In this document: positions 46,395 through 55,419 of the stretch, one piece after another
Layout: each line of letters begins with the position of its first letter
How positions within the stretch are numbered: position 1 is the stretch's first letter
Assembly: GCF_002943565.1 (NCBI RefSeq)
Contig: NZ_PJCH01000005.1
Location: 1,054,001 to 1,118,000, forward strand
DNA length: 64,000 nucleotides
From: Hyphococcus luteus
GTDB taxonomy: Bacteria; Pseudomonadota; Alphaproteobacteria; Caulobacterales; Parvularculaceae
Direction of reading: 5' to 3'
Made by a program: the position numbers and the translations under genes
Notes under the pieces: generated by a model
The model's database searches: none
The model's input: the letters and a program-made list of their open reading frames with translations, nothing else
What the model was told of the DNA's origin: nothing

Positions 46395-46457
46395 GCAATG
46401 CCATGCGTGGGCCACGCCTCCCCAACGAGGCGCGACCCATCTGAGAGGATGGGAGTA
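46395..46457 (+). ncRNA. serC leader RNA (serC motif candidate)
   Basis: Structured 5' leader ending 5 bases before the serC ATG. Hairpins: GCGTG-GGC-CACGC (46405-46417), GCCTC-CCCAAC-GAGGC (46416-46431), CCCATC-TGAGAG-GATGGG (46436-46453). The last stem contains the Shine-Dalgarno GGGAG (46451-46455). GTGGG (46407-46411) could instead pair with CCCAT (46436-46440) and free it. Alphaproteobacteria have a described serC leader motif at this position; I match it by position and structure, not by an alignment. Confidence 0.6.
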
Positions 46458-46462
46458 AAAAC

Positions 46463-47620
46463 ATGACTCAGAAACCGTCTGCGCGCCCGCAGCGCGCTAC
46501 TTTTTCGTCCGGCCCTTGCGCCAAGCGCCCCGGATGGTCTGCGGAAAACCTGCAAACAGACACCCTCGGCCGCTCGCACCGTTCGAAGATCGGCAAAGCC
46601 CGTCTTCAGGAAGCGATTGCGCGCACCCGCGCGCTGCTCGGCGTGCCGGACGATTACCGCATCGGCATTGTGCCGGCGTCGGACACCGGCGCCATGGAAA
46701 TGGCCATGTGGTCGATGCTGGGCGAACGCCCCGTCGACATGCTCGCCTGGGAAAGTTTCGGCGAAGGCTGGGTCACCGATGCGGTGAAACAGCTGAAACT
46801 CGATGCGCGCATGTTGAAGGCGCCGTATGGCGAAATCGCCGATCTCGCCGCCGTCGATCCGAAGCATGACGTCGTCTTCACCTGGAACGGCACCACCTCC
46901 GGCGTGCGCGTTCCCGGCGCCGACTGGATCAGCGACAAGCGTGAAGGGCTCGCGATTTGCGACGCGACCTCAGGCGTTTTCGCGCAACAGCTCGACTGGC
47001 CGAAGCTCGATGTGGTCACTTATTCCTGGCAGAAAGTGCTGGGCGGCGAAGGCGCCCATGGCGTCCTGATCCTTTCCCCGCGCGCCGTCGAACGGCTTGA
47101 AACCTACAAGCCCGACTGGCCGCTGCCGAAAATCTTCCGCCTCACCAAGGCCGGCAAATTGAATGAAGGCATCTTCGAAGGCGCGACCATCAACACGCCG
47201 TCCATGCTCTGCGTCGAGGATTATCTCGATGCGCTGAAATGGGCCGAAAGCCTCGGCGGGCTCAAGGCGCTTTGCGCCCGCGCCGACGCAAACGCCGCGG
47301 CGCTCGGCGATTTCGTCGAAAGCGCGGACTGGCTCGATCATCTGTGCGCCGACCCGGCGATCCGCTCCAACACCTCGGTCTGTCTGAAGATCGTCGATCC
47401 CGACATCGCCAGGCTCGACGAGGCGGAACAGCGCGCTTTCGTGAAATCCATGGAAAAGCTGCTCGACGCCGAAGGCGCGGCCTACGACATCGGCGGCTAT
47501 CGCGACGCGCCGCCGGGGCTTCGCATCTGGTGCGGCGCCACGGTCGAGACCGCTGACATCAAGGCGCTCGGCCCCTGGCTCGACTGGGCCTTCGCCGAAG
47601 CCAAGAAATCCCTCAGTTAA
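46463..47620 (+). CDS. serC: Phosphoserine aminotransferase
   Basis: PLP enzyme making phosphoserine in serine synthesis. 385 residues with [17 protein letters not shown] at the start, [13 protein letters not shown], and the PLP lysine region [20 protein letters not shown]. It belongs to the longer alphaproteobacterial SerC group. Followed by serA after a 106-base palindromic gap. The leader RNA suggests regulated translation. Confidence 0.95.
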   Translation: MTQKPSARPQRATFSSGPCAKRPGWSAENLQTDTLGRSHRSKIGKARLQEAIARTRALLGVPDDYRIGIVPASDTGAMEMAMWSMLGERPVDMLAWESFGEGWVTDAVKQLKLDARMLKAPYGEIADLAAVDPKHDVVFTWNGTTSGVRVPGADWISDKREGLAICDATSGVFAQQLDWPKLDVVTYSWQKVLGGEGAHGVLILSPRAVERLETYKPDWPLPKIFRLTKAGKLNEGIFEGATINTPSMLCVEDYLDALKWAESLGGLKALCARADANAAALGDFVESADWLDHLCADPAIRSNTSVCLKIVDPDIARLDEAEQRAFVKSMEKLLDAEGAAYDIGGYRDAPPGLRIWCGATVETADIKALGPWLDWAFAEAKKSLS

Positions 47621-47629
47621 CAGATTAAA

Positions 47630-47706
47630 CCCGCTCATGCCGGCGCGAGGCCGGCGCCCATGTGTTCTCGTATGAGAAGATCCCGGCTTTCGCCGGGATG
47701 AGCGGG
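47630..47706. repeat. Palindromic repeat between serC and serA
   Basis: Outer arms CCCGCTCAT (47630-47638) and ATGAGCGGG (47698-47706) enclose three hairpins: GCCGGC-GCGAG-GCCGGC, TTCTC-GTAT-GAGAA and ATCCCGGC-TTTC-GCCGGGAT. The outer arms recur around the repeat after ruvB (24161-24281), so this is a related dispersed element. Confidence 0.85.
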
Positions 47707-47726
47707 TGAAAAAGGAAAAAAACCCC

Positions 47727-49307
47727 ATGCCCAAAGTTCTCGTATCCGATAAATTGAGCGAAACGGCTGTCCGCGTTTTCAAGGAGCGCGGCGTCGATGT
47801 CGACTATGAACCGACGCTCGGCAAGGACAAGGAAAAGTTGCTTTCCGTCATCGGCGACTATGACGGTCTCGCGGTGCGCTCCGCCACCAAGGCGATGGCG
47901 CCGGTGATCGAGGCCGGCAAGAAGCTGAAAGTTATCGGCCGCGCCGGCATCGGCGTCGATAATATCGACATCCCGGCCGCGACCGCGGCGGGCGTCGTCG
48001 TCATGAACACGCCTTACGGCAACGCCATCACGACCGCCGAGCACGCCATCGCCATGATGTTTTCCATGGTCCGCCTTATCCCGCAGGCCAACGCCTCCAC
48101 CCATCAGGGCAAGTGGGAAAAATCGGCCTTCATGGGAACGGAAGTCTACGGCAAGACCCTCGGCGTCATCGGCTGCGGCAATATCGGCTCCATCGTCGCC
48201 GACCGCGCCGTCGGGCTGAAAATGCGCGTCGTCGCTTACGACCCCTTCCTCACCGAAGAACGCGCCATCAAGCTCGGCGTTGAAAAGGCCGATCTCGACA
48301 CGCTGCTTTCGCGCGCCGACATCGTCACGGTGCACACGCCCCTGACCGACCAGACGCGCAACATCCTGAGCCGCAACAATCTCTCCAAGCTCAAGAAAGG
48401 CGCCTTCGTCATCAACTGCGCCCGCGGCGGCCTCCTCGACGAAGAGGCCCTGAAAGACATGCTCGACGAAGGCCATATCGCCGGGGCGGCGCTCGACGTT
48501 TTCGAAACCGAGCCCGCGACCGACCACCCGCTTTTCGGCAATCCGAAAGTCGTGGCGACGCCGCATCTCGGCGCCTCGACCAAGGAGGCTCAGGAAAATG
48601 TCGCGATCCAGATCGCCGAACAGATGGCCGATTATCTTGTGCGCGGCGCGGTTTCGAACTCCCTGAACTCGCCGTCGGTGACCGCCGAAGAGGCGCCGCG
48701 GCTGAAGCCCTTTATCGCGCTTGCCGAAAAGCTCGGCGCCTTCGCCGGCCAGCTGACGCGCACCGGGCTGAAAAAGATCGAGGTGATTTACGAAGGCGAC
48801 ATTTCCGAACTCAATCTGAAGCCGCTTACCGCGTCGGCTGTGGCGGGCGTTCTGAAGCCGATGCTGTCGGAAGTGAACATCGTCAATGCGCCGGTGATCG
48901 CCCGCGAACGCGGCGTTTCCATCGCCGAGACGGTGCGCGACGACGCCGACGCTTACGACAGCATCATCCGCCTCAAGATCACCTCGGAAACCCAGACCCG
49001 CACCGTGTCCGGCACGCTCTTCGGCGGCGCGCCGCGCATTGTCGAGATCAAGGGCGTCGACATGGAGGCGTCTTTCTCGCCGCACATGCTCTACACCACC
49101 AATGAGGACAAGCCGGGCTTTATCGGCGCTCTCGGGCGCGCGCTCGGCGAGGCGGGCATGAATATCGGCACCTTCAATCTCGGCCGGGAGGACTCCGGCG
49201 GCGGCGCCATCGCGCTCGTGGCGGTGGACGAACCGATTTCGGACGACCTGCTCGAAAAGGTCCGCGCCCTCCCGCATGTGACCCAGGCGACGGCGCTGGC
49301 GTTTTAA
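47727..49307 (+). CDS. serA: D-3-phosphoglycerate dehydrogenase
   Basis: First enzyme of serine synthesis. 526 residues: catalytic domain, Rossmann GKTLGVIGCGNIGSIVADRA, HTPLTDQTRN, ASTKEAQENVA, an allosteric substrate-binding-like region and a C-terminal ACT domain (DKPGFIGALGRALGEAGMNIGTFNLGRE). ATG 47727 follows AAAGGAAAAAAACCCC. The ACT domain implies serine feedback. Confidence 0.97.
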   Translation: MPKVLVSDKLSETAVRVFKERGVDVDYEPTLGKDKEKLLSVIGDYDGLAVRSATKAMAPVIEAGKKLKVIGRAGIGVDNIDIPAATAAGVVVMNTPYGNAITTAEHAIAMMFSMVRLIPQANASTHQGKWEKSAFMGTEVYGKTLGVIGCGNIGSIVADRAVGLKMRVVAYDPFLTEERAIKLGVEKADLDTLLSRADIVTVHTPLTDQTRNILSRNNLSKLKKGAFVINCARGGLLDEEALKDMLDEGHIAGAALDVFETEPATDHPLFGNPKVVATPHLGASTKEAQENVAIQIAEQMADYLVRGAVSNSLNSPSVTAEEAPRLKPFIALAEKLGAFAGQLTRTGLKKIEVIYEGDISELNLKPLTASAVAGVLKPMLSEVNIVNAPVIARERGVSIAETVRDDADAYDSIIRLKITSETQTRTVSGTLFGGAPRIVEIKGVDMEASFSPHMLYTTNEDKPGFIGALGRALGEAGMNIGTFNLGREDSGGGAIALVAVDEPISDDLLEKVRALPHVTQATALAF

Positions 49308-49346
49308 GCCGCCGGCCGTTCCGAAATGACCGGTTTGCGGGTTGCA

Positions 49347-49374
49347 TTGACCGGGCCTTGAAAGGCCTTATGGT
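49347..49374 (+). promoter_or_regulatory. Candidate σ70 promoter of purA
   Basis: TTGACC (49347-49352), 16 bases, then TATGGT (49369-49374). The spacer holds a perfect palindrome GGCCTT-GA-AAGGCC, a possible operator. It lies 33 bases before the purA start. Confidence 0.5.
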
Positions 49375-49406
49375 GCGCCCGCAATTACCCGATTTTGGAG
49401 GCTTGA

Positions 49407-50699
49407 ATGGCGGATGTCGCGGTCGTCGGCGCGCAATGGGGCGACGAGGGCAAGGGCAAGATTGTCGACTGGTTGTCGGCGCGGGCCGATGTGGTGGTGC
49501 GCTTCCAGGGCGGCCATAACGCCGGCCATACGCTGGTCATCGACGGGGCGGTCTACAAGCTGTCGCTGCTGCCGTCCGGCGTTGTGCGCAAGGGCTGCGT
49601 CGGCGTCATCGGCTCCGGCGTCGTCGTCGATCCCTTCGCGCTGCTCGCCGAAATCGACCGCATCCGCGCGCAAGGCGTAGAGGTCAGCCCTGAGACGCTG
49701 ATGATCGCGGAAAACGCGACGCTGATCCTGCCTGTGCATCAGGAGCTCGACGCCCTGCGCGAAGGCGCGGCGACCGGCGTCAAGATCGGCACCACCAAGC
49801 GCGGCATCGGCCCGGCTTATGAAGACAAGGCCGGGCGCCGGGGCTTGCGCGTCATCGACCTTGCGGACCTGTCGAGCCTCAAGGCGAAGATCGAGAACCT
49901 GCTCGTTCATCACAACGCCCTGCGCCGCGGCTTCGGCGTCGAGGATGTGGATGCAGATGCGCTCTTCGAACAGTTAAGCGCGCTGGCGCCCAAGGTCGCG
50001 CCATTCGCCAGGCCGGTCTGGCGCGAGCTTGACGCCGCGCACAAGGCCGGCAAGCGCATTCTCTTCGAGGGCGCCCAAGGCGTCTTGCTTGACGTCGATC
50101 ACGGCACTTATCCTTACGTCACCTCGTCCAACACGGTGGCGGGCCAGGCGGCGACGGGCTCCGGCCTCGGGCCCCGCGCGGTTCATTATGTGCTGGGCAT
50201 CGTCAAGGCGTATACGACGCGGGTCGGCGAAGGGCCGTTCCCCACCGAACTTCACGACGACACCGGCAAGCGCCTCGGCGAGCGCGGCCATGAATTCGGC
50301 ACGGTGACGGGGCGCCAGCGCCGTTGCGGCTGGTTCGACGCCTGCCTCGTGCGCCAGTCCCTGAAAGTCTCCGGCGTCGACGGCATTGCGCTGACGAAAC
50401 TCGACGTGCTCGACGGGTTCGACGAGATCAAGGTCTGCGTCGGCTATCGCATTAACGGCGAGGAATACGATTACCTGCCCGCCGGCGCCCATATTCAAGC
50501 GGCGACCGAGCCCGTCTACGAGACCATGGAAGGCTGGAAAGGCTCCACCGAAAAGGCGCGGAGCTGGGCCGATTTGCCGGCCGAAGCCGTAAAATATGTC
50601 CGCCGCATCGAGGAGCTCATCGAAACGCCGGTGGCGCTTGTCTCCACCAGTCCCGAACGCGACGACGTCATTCTGATGAAAGATCCGTATCAGGATTGA
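49407..50699 (+). CDS. purA: Adenylosuccinate synthetase
   Basis: GTP-dependent first step from IMP to AMP. Signature [19 protein letters not shown] at residues 5-23 and [36 protein letters not shown] and [16 protein letters not shown], and [21 protein letters not shown], complete the enzyme. 430 residues. Preceded by a good promoter-like sequence and ends 3 bases before the convergent oxidase gene. Confidence 0.98.
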   Translation: MADVAVVGAQWGDEGKGKIVDWLSARADVVVRFQGGHNAGHTLVIDGAVYKLSLLPSGVVRKGCVGVIGSGVVVDPFALLAEIDRIRAQGVEVSPETLMIAENATLILPVHQELDALREGAATGVKIGTTKRGIGPAYEDKAGRRGLRVIDLADLSSLKAKIENLLVHHNALRRGFGVEDVDADALFEQLSALAPKVAPFARPVWRELDAAHKAGKRILFEGAQGVLLDVDHGTYPYVTSSNTVAGQAATGSGLGPRAVHYVLGIVKAYTTRVGEGPFPTELHDDTGKRLGERGHEFGTVTGRQRRCGWFDACLVRQSLKVSGVDGIALTKLDVLDGFDEIKVCVGYRINGEEYDYLPAGAHIQAATEPVYETMEGWKGSTEKARSWADLPAEAVKYVRRIEELIETPVALVSTSPERDDVILMKDPYQD

Positions 50700-50702
50700 T
50701 TG

Positions 50703-51842
50703 TCAGGATTTTTGGCTTTCCACGATGCGCTGGGCGACTTGCGCGTGGCCGGCGAGCATTCTGAGGCGTTCCGTCTCGCGCGGCTCCAGCGACCAGTCTC
50801 CGTGATCCACCGACCCGCCGAGCAGGATCGAGCTTTTGCGCGGAAACATATAGAGAAGCCCGGTTTCCGGCGACGCGCTCACATAGCCGTAATCGACTTC
50901 CGGCTGCGGCAGGAGCATGGTTAGCTGTCCGCGCGCTGGTTCCATTGCCTCATCGCCGAACAGCGCCTTCGCGCCGAGCCCGGTGCAGTTGAAGATGAGT
51001 TTCTCCTTCAGGTCGAAAACATCGCCGGCGGTTTCGAAACTTTTCCGCACGATGCGCCCGCCGGCGTTTTCGACAGCGCGCATCAGCGCGCGCAGATAAA
51101 TATCCGGGTCAATCATGATGGCGTGGTGGCGCTCCACATAACCATAGCCGAAATATTTTTCCGGCGCGGTTTCGACGGCGAGCCCCGCATAAAGATCGTC
51201 GCCTTCGAGATAGGGCGTGCGTTCTTTCAAGGGCGGCTCTTCGCGAAGGCCGAGATAACGCATGTAATAAACGCCGTAAGCCGGGTCGTTTGCGAGATGC
51301 TGAAACTTACGCTGGGCGATCCGCGCCGCGCGCACGAACTGCCGGGCGAAGTTGTCGCTGATCGCGTCGCGCCCGTCATAGAGGGTCGTCGGATGCCAAT
51401 AGGCGCCGGCGATATTGGACGTCGTATAAGGCGGCAGGGCCGCGCCATAGACGCTCACCTCATAACCGCGGCGCAAAAGCAGGAGCGCCGTCGTCAATCC
51501 ATTGACCCCGGCGCCGATGACGGCGGCGCGTTTCCGGTCGATGCTTGCGGCGAGCTCGACCGCGAGCTGCGCGCAGCCCCATGACAGCGTCACGCCACAG
51601 CCGCCATGGCCGTAATTATGGATGACGTCGCGCCGGCCGAATTTTTCATGCTCCAGCCGGAAACCGCTCGGCCGATAGGGGCGAAGGCCGACGACGGTGC
51701 GGATCTCGCGGGAGGGCTGAGACAGGACCGGCGCGTAAGGCGCGTCGAAGGGACGCGCATGATCGTCTGCGGCGCGCGCGGGAAAGGAAGCAAGGGCGGG
51801 CGTCAGCGCCGCCGCGGTCAGAAACTGGCGCCGTGCGATCAT
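50703..51842 (-). CDS. FAD-dependent oxidoreductase, D-amino-acid oxidase-like, exported
   Basis: 379 residues. MIARRQFLTAAALTPALASFPARA is a twin-arginine-like signal (RRQFL), so it is probably exported folded with FAD. RAAVIGAGVNGLTTALLLLRRGYEV is the Rossmann FAD motif; HHAIMIDPDIYLRALMRAVENAGGRI, FNCTGLGAKALFG and the C-terminal SSILLGGSVDHGDW match DAAO-family folds. ATG 51842 has AAGGAG upstream. Substrate is not proven. A long upstream open frame is a shadow. Confidence 0.82.
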   Translation of the reverse strand: MIARRQFLTAAALTPALASFPARAADDHARPFDAPYAPVLSQPSREIRTVVGLRPYRPSGFRLEHEKFGRRDVIHNYGHGGCGVTLSWGCAQLAVELAASIDRKRAAVIGAGVNGLTTALLLLRRGYEVSVYGAALPPYTTSNIAGAYWHPTTLYDGRDAISDNFARQFVRAARIAQRKFQHLANDPAYGVYYMRYLGLREEPPLKERTPYLEGDDLYAGLAVETAPEKYFGYGYVERHHAIMIDPDIYLRALMRAVENAGGRIVRKSFETAGDVFDLKEKLIFNCTGLGAKALFGDEAMEPARGQLTMLLPQPEVDYGYVSASPETGLLYMFPRKSSILLGGSVDHGDWSLEPRETERLRMLAGHAQVAQRIVESQKS

Positions 51843-51956
51843 GGTCGAAACTCCTTGATGACTATCCCCTTCAGCCATCTTTTCGCGCCCCGCGCAGGCG
51901 CGCAAGCTCCCGCGCTCGTGAGGCGAACCATCTGGCGCTCTCCATGCGCGCCGCCT

Positions 51957-52427
51957 ATGATGCGCGTCATGAACAAGGTCAAAACTTTCATTTTCCCGGC
52001 CGTTCTTGCCGCCGGCGCGCTGTTTTTCGCTCTTTCGGGGCGGACGGCCGCGACCGGCGCCGAATACGGGCTCGACCGCGAGCCGGAACTGGTCGCCGCC
52101 ACCTTTTCGTCGGCCTGGTGCTCGTCCTGCAAGATCCTTGAGCCGCGGCTGGCGAAAGTGATCCCCGATTTCGCCGACAAGCCTGTGAAATTCGTCGAGC
52201 TCGATTTCACCTTCGGCCAGCGTGACGACATTGCGGAGAAGGCGCGCGCCGAAGGGTTGGCGGAAATCTATCCGCGCTTTAAAGGCGCGACCGGCTTCAC
52301 CTTGCTTGTGGACCGGGATACGGGCGAGGTTATCGATATGCTGACCATCGATTATTCGAAATCCGCCATGCGCGCCGCGCTCGCCCAGGCGCTCGCCGTT
52401 GCGGCGGTCAGCAAGCCGGCCGATTAA
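51957..52427 (+). CDS. Thioredoxin-domain protein, membrane-anchored
   Basis: 156 residues. ATGs at 51957, 51960 and 51969 are all usable; from 51969 the protein starts MNKVKTFIFPAVLAAGALFFALSG, a signal or anchor. The redox motif is AWCSSCKILEPRLAKV (CxxC). The fold then continues KFVELDFTFGQRDDIAEKARAEG and GATGFTLLVDRDTGEVID. Likely a periplasmic or membrane-facing thiol protein; no partner is evident. Ribosome site is weak. Confidence 0.8.
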   Translation: MMRVMNKVKTFIFPAVLAAGALFFALSGRTAATGAEYGLDREPELVAATFSSAWCSSCKILEPRLAKVIPDFADKPVKFVELDFTFGQRDDIAEKARAEGLAEIYPRFKGATGFTLLVDRDTGEVIDMLTIDYSKSAMRAALAQALAVAAVSKPAD

Positions 52428-52658
52428 TTGTTCCTTATACGAAGTTTCCAGATTTGATACGGGGGTTGCGGCCGCCAAAACCCAGTTCGGGACGCGTTGA
52501 CAATCGTCCATGACGGGCGATTTTGCTTGCGCTTTTTCGCCTTTTGAGGCACGATAAAAGCCGTTCCGAGGGGCGTCCCGCCTGTCGCCAATGGACGACG
52601 GCTCGTGCGACGCGCAACTCGTTTGCCCTTTAAGGGATCCTTGGGGGAGCAACGAGCA
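52428..52658 (+). other. Non-coding stretch upstream of TPP riboswitch 1
   Basis: No gene seen. A possible -35 (TTGACA, 52497-52502) has only a poor -10 (GATTTT, 52519-52524) at 16 bases. It would lead into the riboswitch at 52659-52744. No further signal found. Confidence 0.3.
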
Positions 52659-52744
52659 ATACGCGCCAGGGAGCCAGGGCAATTGGGACTGAGAAAGACC
52701 CTTTGAACCTGAACCGGGTCATGCCGGCGCAGGAACGGAACCGC
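52659..52744 (+). promoter_or_regulatory. TPP riboswitch (thi box), apparently orphan
   Basis: Core TPP aptamer: CCAGGGAGCC, CTGAGA (52689-52694), ACCCTTTGAACCTGA (ACCTGA 52707-52712), and CCGGGT-CAT-GCCGGCGCAGG (P5 hairpin, end near 52733). These match the conserved thi box, although the final GGGA reads GGAA. No clear gene follows on the plus strand: 52745-52928 contains only an 18-codon frame (ATG 52772), the next gene is on the other strand, and a weak terminator lies at 52870-52890. See findings. Confidence 0.85.
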
Positions 52745-52771
52745 GAAAGACTTGGAAAACCCTGCATTTGA

Positions 52772-52828
52772 CATGCAGCGTTGGCTGAGCCTGACGTCGA
52801 TTTCCTCATCGCTGGGCCTGAAAGCTTA
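52772..52828 (+). other. Short 18-codon frame after TPP riboswitch 1
   Basis: ATG CAG CGT TGG... reads MQRWLSLTSISSSLGLKA and stops at TAA. No ribosome site is obvious. It could be a leader peptide, the remnant of the lost regulated gene, or chance. Nothing supports function beyond its place after the riboswitch. Confidence 0.2.
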
Positions 52829-52869
52829 AGCGGCGATGAGGAGACCGGCCCGTTAGTCGGATTTGTTTT

Positions 52870-52890
52870 GACGGTTGCGCCGTCTGTTTT
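52870..52890 (+). terminator. Weak plus-strand terminator after TPP riboswitch 1
   Basis: GACGG (52870-52874) pairs with CCGTC (52880-52884) around TTGCG, then TGTTTT. Stem 5 bp only. A larger inverted repeat CCTCATCGC/GCGATGAGG lies upstream (about 52806-52845). Confidence 0.4.
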
Positions 52891-52928
52891 GACCGCAACG
52901 ATGCAGAAGTTGTTGCGGCTGCTTTCCG

Positions 52929-54518
52929 TCACCGGAAATAGAAAATCAGCGCGATGGTCAGGAGCGCGAGCCCCAGCGCCTGCCAGCGATAATCGTGACG
53001 CCATTTGCGCATTGAGCCCTCGTCATGGTCATGGGCAAGATCGGGCAGGCGAAAATGCGTATGCGCTTTCGCCGCCGGTCCGCGCCAGCGCACGCTAAGG
53101 CCGGCGAGCAAGGCGCAAGCGGCGAGGAACAACAGCCCCGCCATGATGGTGAAGTGAATATCCGGTCCGCCGGCCGCCGCCCAGAGACCGGTGACTTCTT
53201 TTGCGACAAAGAGGGCAAGTCCCGTAGGGATCATGATGAGGAGCGTCCAGAAGGCGGCGCGGGCGCTCACCCGCGAAACGAAAAGCCCGCCCATGAAGGT
53301 CGCGACGACCGCCGGCGTGATATAGGCGAGCGTCGACTGGAAATAGGAAAAGAGCGAGCCGAAACGCTCCACCAGCGGCACGACGCCCATGCCGAAAATC
53401 ATCATGGCGCCGGTGACCGCGCGCCCGATCCATAAAAGCGTATGATCGCCTGTTTCGGGGCGCGCCGGTTTGACGAAATCCATGGTGACGATGGAGGCGC
53501 CGGCGTTGAACGCGCTGTCGAGGCTCGACATGATGGCGGCGATCAGCGCGGTGACGATGAGGCCTTTGAGCCCCGCCGGCAACAGCTCGACGATCAACGT
53601 CGGGAAGGCGAGATCGGGGCGGTCGAGCGCCGGAAACAGAACGAAGGCGATGAGCCCCGGGAGCATCATGAAGAAAAGGTTCGGCAGCTTCAAAAAGCCG
53701 CCGAAGAGGGCGCCCCGCCGCGCGGCTTTCAAGTCCCGCGCGGCGAGAACGCGCTGCACGAAATACTGGTTGAGGGTCCAGTAATAAAAGCCGAGCAGCA
53801 AGACGCCGAAAAGCCCCGTCCAGGGGAGAAAGTCGTCGCTTGCAGGCTTGATCATCTGCGTGCGGCTCGCGTCGAGTTCTGCGAACAAGGCGTCCCAGCC
53901 GCCGACGGCGCCCAGCCCCGCCCAGAGAATGACGAGAGAGCCGACGATCATCAGCGCGGCCTGCACCGCGTCGGTGACGACGACCGCGCGAAGCCCGCCC
54001 GCCACCGTATAGACGCCGGCGAGAAGCGCAATCAGCGCCGCCGCGCCCCAAAGGGAAAGCGCCGGGATGAACATGGAGATGACGAGCCCGCCGGCGAACA
54101 GCGCCCCGGCGATGTCGATGAACATCAGCGTGAACAGCGTGAAGGCGGCGTAAAGCCGGCAGGTGCGCTCGTCAAAGCGGGTTTTCAGATATTCTGGCAC
54201 GGTGAAAAGTTTCGCGCGCAGGAATACCGGCGCCATGAAAAGCGCAAAGAAAATCAGCACCGCCGCGGCGGTCCATTCATAATTGAAAACGACGAGCCCG
54301 TATTCGTAAGACGCGCCGATCAGCCCCACGAAACTCGCACCCGACATGTTGGAGGCGTAAAGCGAGGCGCCGATCAGCGGCCAGGCGAGGGAGCGTCCGG
54401 CCAGGAAATAATCGTCGGCGTTGCGCTCGCGCCGTCCGGACCAGAAGCCGTGCGCCAGAACCGCCGCAAAATAGACAATAATGACGGCGATATCGAATGT
54501 GGCGAGATCGGCGTGCAT
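52929..54518 (-). CDS. Sodium:solute symporter (SSS/SGLT family)
   Basis: 529 residues with about 13-14 helices. Family signatures: NADDYFLAGRSLAWPLIGASLYASNMSGASFVGL and later SSLDSAFNAGASIVTMDFVKPA. A hydrophilic His-rich tail (HTHFRLPDLAHDHDEG) and one final helix follow. Solute unknown (sugars, amino acids or organic cations are possible). The gene is alone on the minus strand, opposite to TPP riboswitch 1. Confidence 0.93.
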   Translation of the reverse strand: MHADLATFDIAVIIVYFAAVLAHGFWSGRRERNADDYFLAGRSLAWPLIGASLYASNMSGASFVGLIGASYEYGLVVFNYEWTAAAVLIFFALFMAPVFLRAKLFTVPEYLKTRFDERTCRLYAAFTLFTLMFIDIAGALFAGGLVISMFIPALSLWGAAALIALLAGVYTVAGGLRAVVVTDAVQAALMIVGSLVILWAGLGAVGGWDALFAELDASRTQMIKPASDDFLPWTGLFGVLLLGFYYWTLNQYFVQRVLAARDLKAARRGALFGGFLKLPNLFFMMLPGLIAFVLFPALDRPDLAFPTLIVELLPAGLKGLIVTALIAAIMSSLDSAFNAGASIVTMDFVKPARPETGDHTLLWIGRAVTGAMMIFGMGVVPLVERFGSLFSYFQSTLAYITPAVVATFMGGLFVSRVSARAAFWTLLIMIPTGLALFVAKEVTGLWAAAGGPDIHFTIMAGLLFLAACALLAGLSVRWRGPAAKAHTHFRLPDLAHDHDEGSMRKWRHDYRWQALGLALLTIALIFYFR

Positions 54519-54602
54519 GGCGCGTCCGCTGCGGCTTCGACCCTTTCGCGCCGCGGGCTACCGCGCGGCGGCTTGAGGCTGTTATAACGGATTCCCTGGA
54601 GA

Positions 54603-55400
54603 ATGCATGGGGCCGGCCTGATGATTTGGAAGACGATGGCGATTGGGTGCGCCCTGATGCAAGCGGCGGCGGGCGCCGCCTTTGCGCAAGAGCGCGCCCC
54701 GCATTGCGTCGAGAGGGCGCGCAAAGACATTGATTATATTGTTTGCCGTTTCGGTCCGCAGGCGGGCGGCGTTCGTCTGTTCCTGAATGACGCGGAAAGC
54801 GAGCCCTACGGCCACTTCAATTTCGTCAGGGACGCGCTGGCGGCGAAGGGCGAACGCCTGGTCTTCGCCATGAACGCCGGCATGTATCATGCGGACAGGC
54901 GGCCCGTGGGGCTTTATGTGGAAGAGGGCGAAGAGGCCGCGCCGCTCAACGACAATGACGGCCCCGGCAATTTTCACTTAAAACCGAACGGCGTGTTTTT
55001 CATCACAGAGGCCGGCGCGGCGGGCGTTTTGGAGACCGAAGCGTTCGTGAAGCGTTTTCCTCCCCCGTTCACGGAGGAGCGGAATATTGCATACGCCACG
55101 CAATCGGGGCCCATGCTGGTCATCGACGGCAAGCTTCATCCGCGTTTTCTGCCCGATTCGGATTCGCTCAAACGCCGCAACGGCGTCGGCGTGACGGAAA
55201 AAGGCGAGGTTATATTCGTCCTCTCCGACAGTCCGGTCCGGTTTCACCATTTCGCGCTGTTCTTTCGCGACGCATTGAAAACGCCGAACGCGCTCTATCT
55301 CGACGGAACGATCTCGCGGCTTTACGCGCCGGAGCTTGACCGCAACGATCCGGGCGCCGCGATGGGGCCGATTGTCGGCGCCGTTGCAAAAGAAGACTGA
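54603..55400 (+). CDS. Phosphodiester glycosidase (NAGPA-like) domain protein, secreted
   Basis: 265 residues; ATG 54603 or 54621 (MIWKTMAIGCALMQAAAGAAFAQ is the signal). The body has the NAGPA-type fold: FNFVRDALAAKGERLVFAMNAGMYHADRRPVGLYVEEG, GNFHLKPNGVFFI, AYATQSGPMLVIDGKLHP, GVGVTEKGEVIFVLSD and NALYLDGTISRLYAPE. Acts in the periplasm or outside; substrate unknown. The GFA-family gene follows at 19 bases. Confidence 0.85.
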   Translation: MHGAGLMIWKTMAIGCALMQAAAGAAFAQERAPHCVERARKDIDYIVCRFGPQAGGVRLFLNDAESEPYGHFNFVRDALAAKGERLVFAMNAGMYHADRRPVGLYVEEGEEAAPLNDNDGPGNFHLKPNGVFFITEAGAAGVLETEAFVKRFPPPFTEERNIAYATQSGPMLVIDGKLHPRFLPDSDSLKRRNGVGVTEKGEVIFVLSDSPVRFHHFALFFRDALKTPNALYLDGTISRLYAPELDRNDPGAAMGPIVGAVAKED

Positions 55401-55419
55401 ACGCCAGAGGAGGTCCGAC

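Noticed and set aside
51606-51956. Upstream extension of the thioredoxin-like gene to 51606
   Set aside because: The added residues are antisense to the D-amino-acid oxidase-like gene and have no family similarity; internal ATGs at 51957-51969 open a normal signal.
52781-53098. Plus-strand frame after the orphan riboswitch (105 codons)
   Set aside because: It runs through the terminator-like hairpins and the antisense of the symporter 3' end, has no ribosome site at its start, and shows low-complexity composition; not the lost target gene.
53442-54587. Plus-strand 381-codon frame across the symporter
   Set aside because: Highly Arg/Asp/Glu/Gly-biased and antisense to the clear sodium:solute symporter; no family features.
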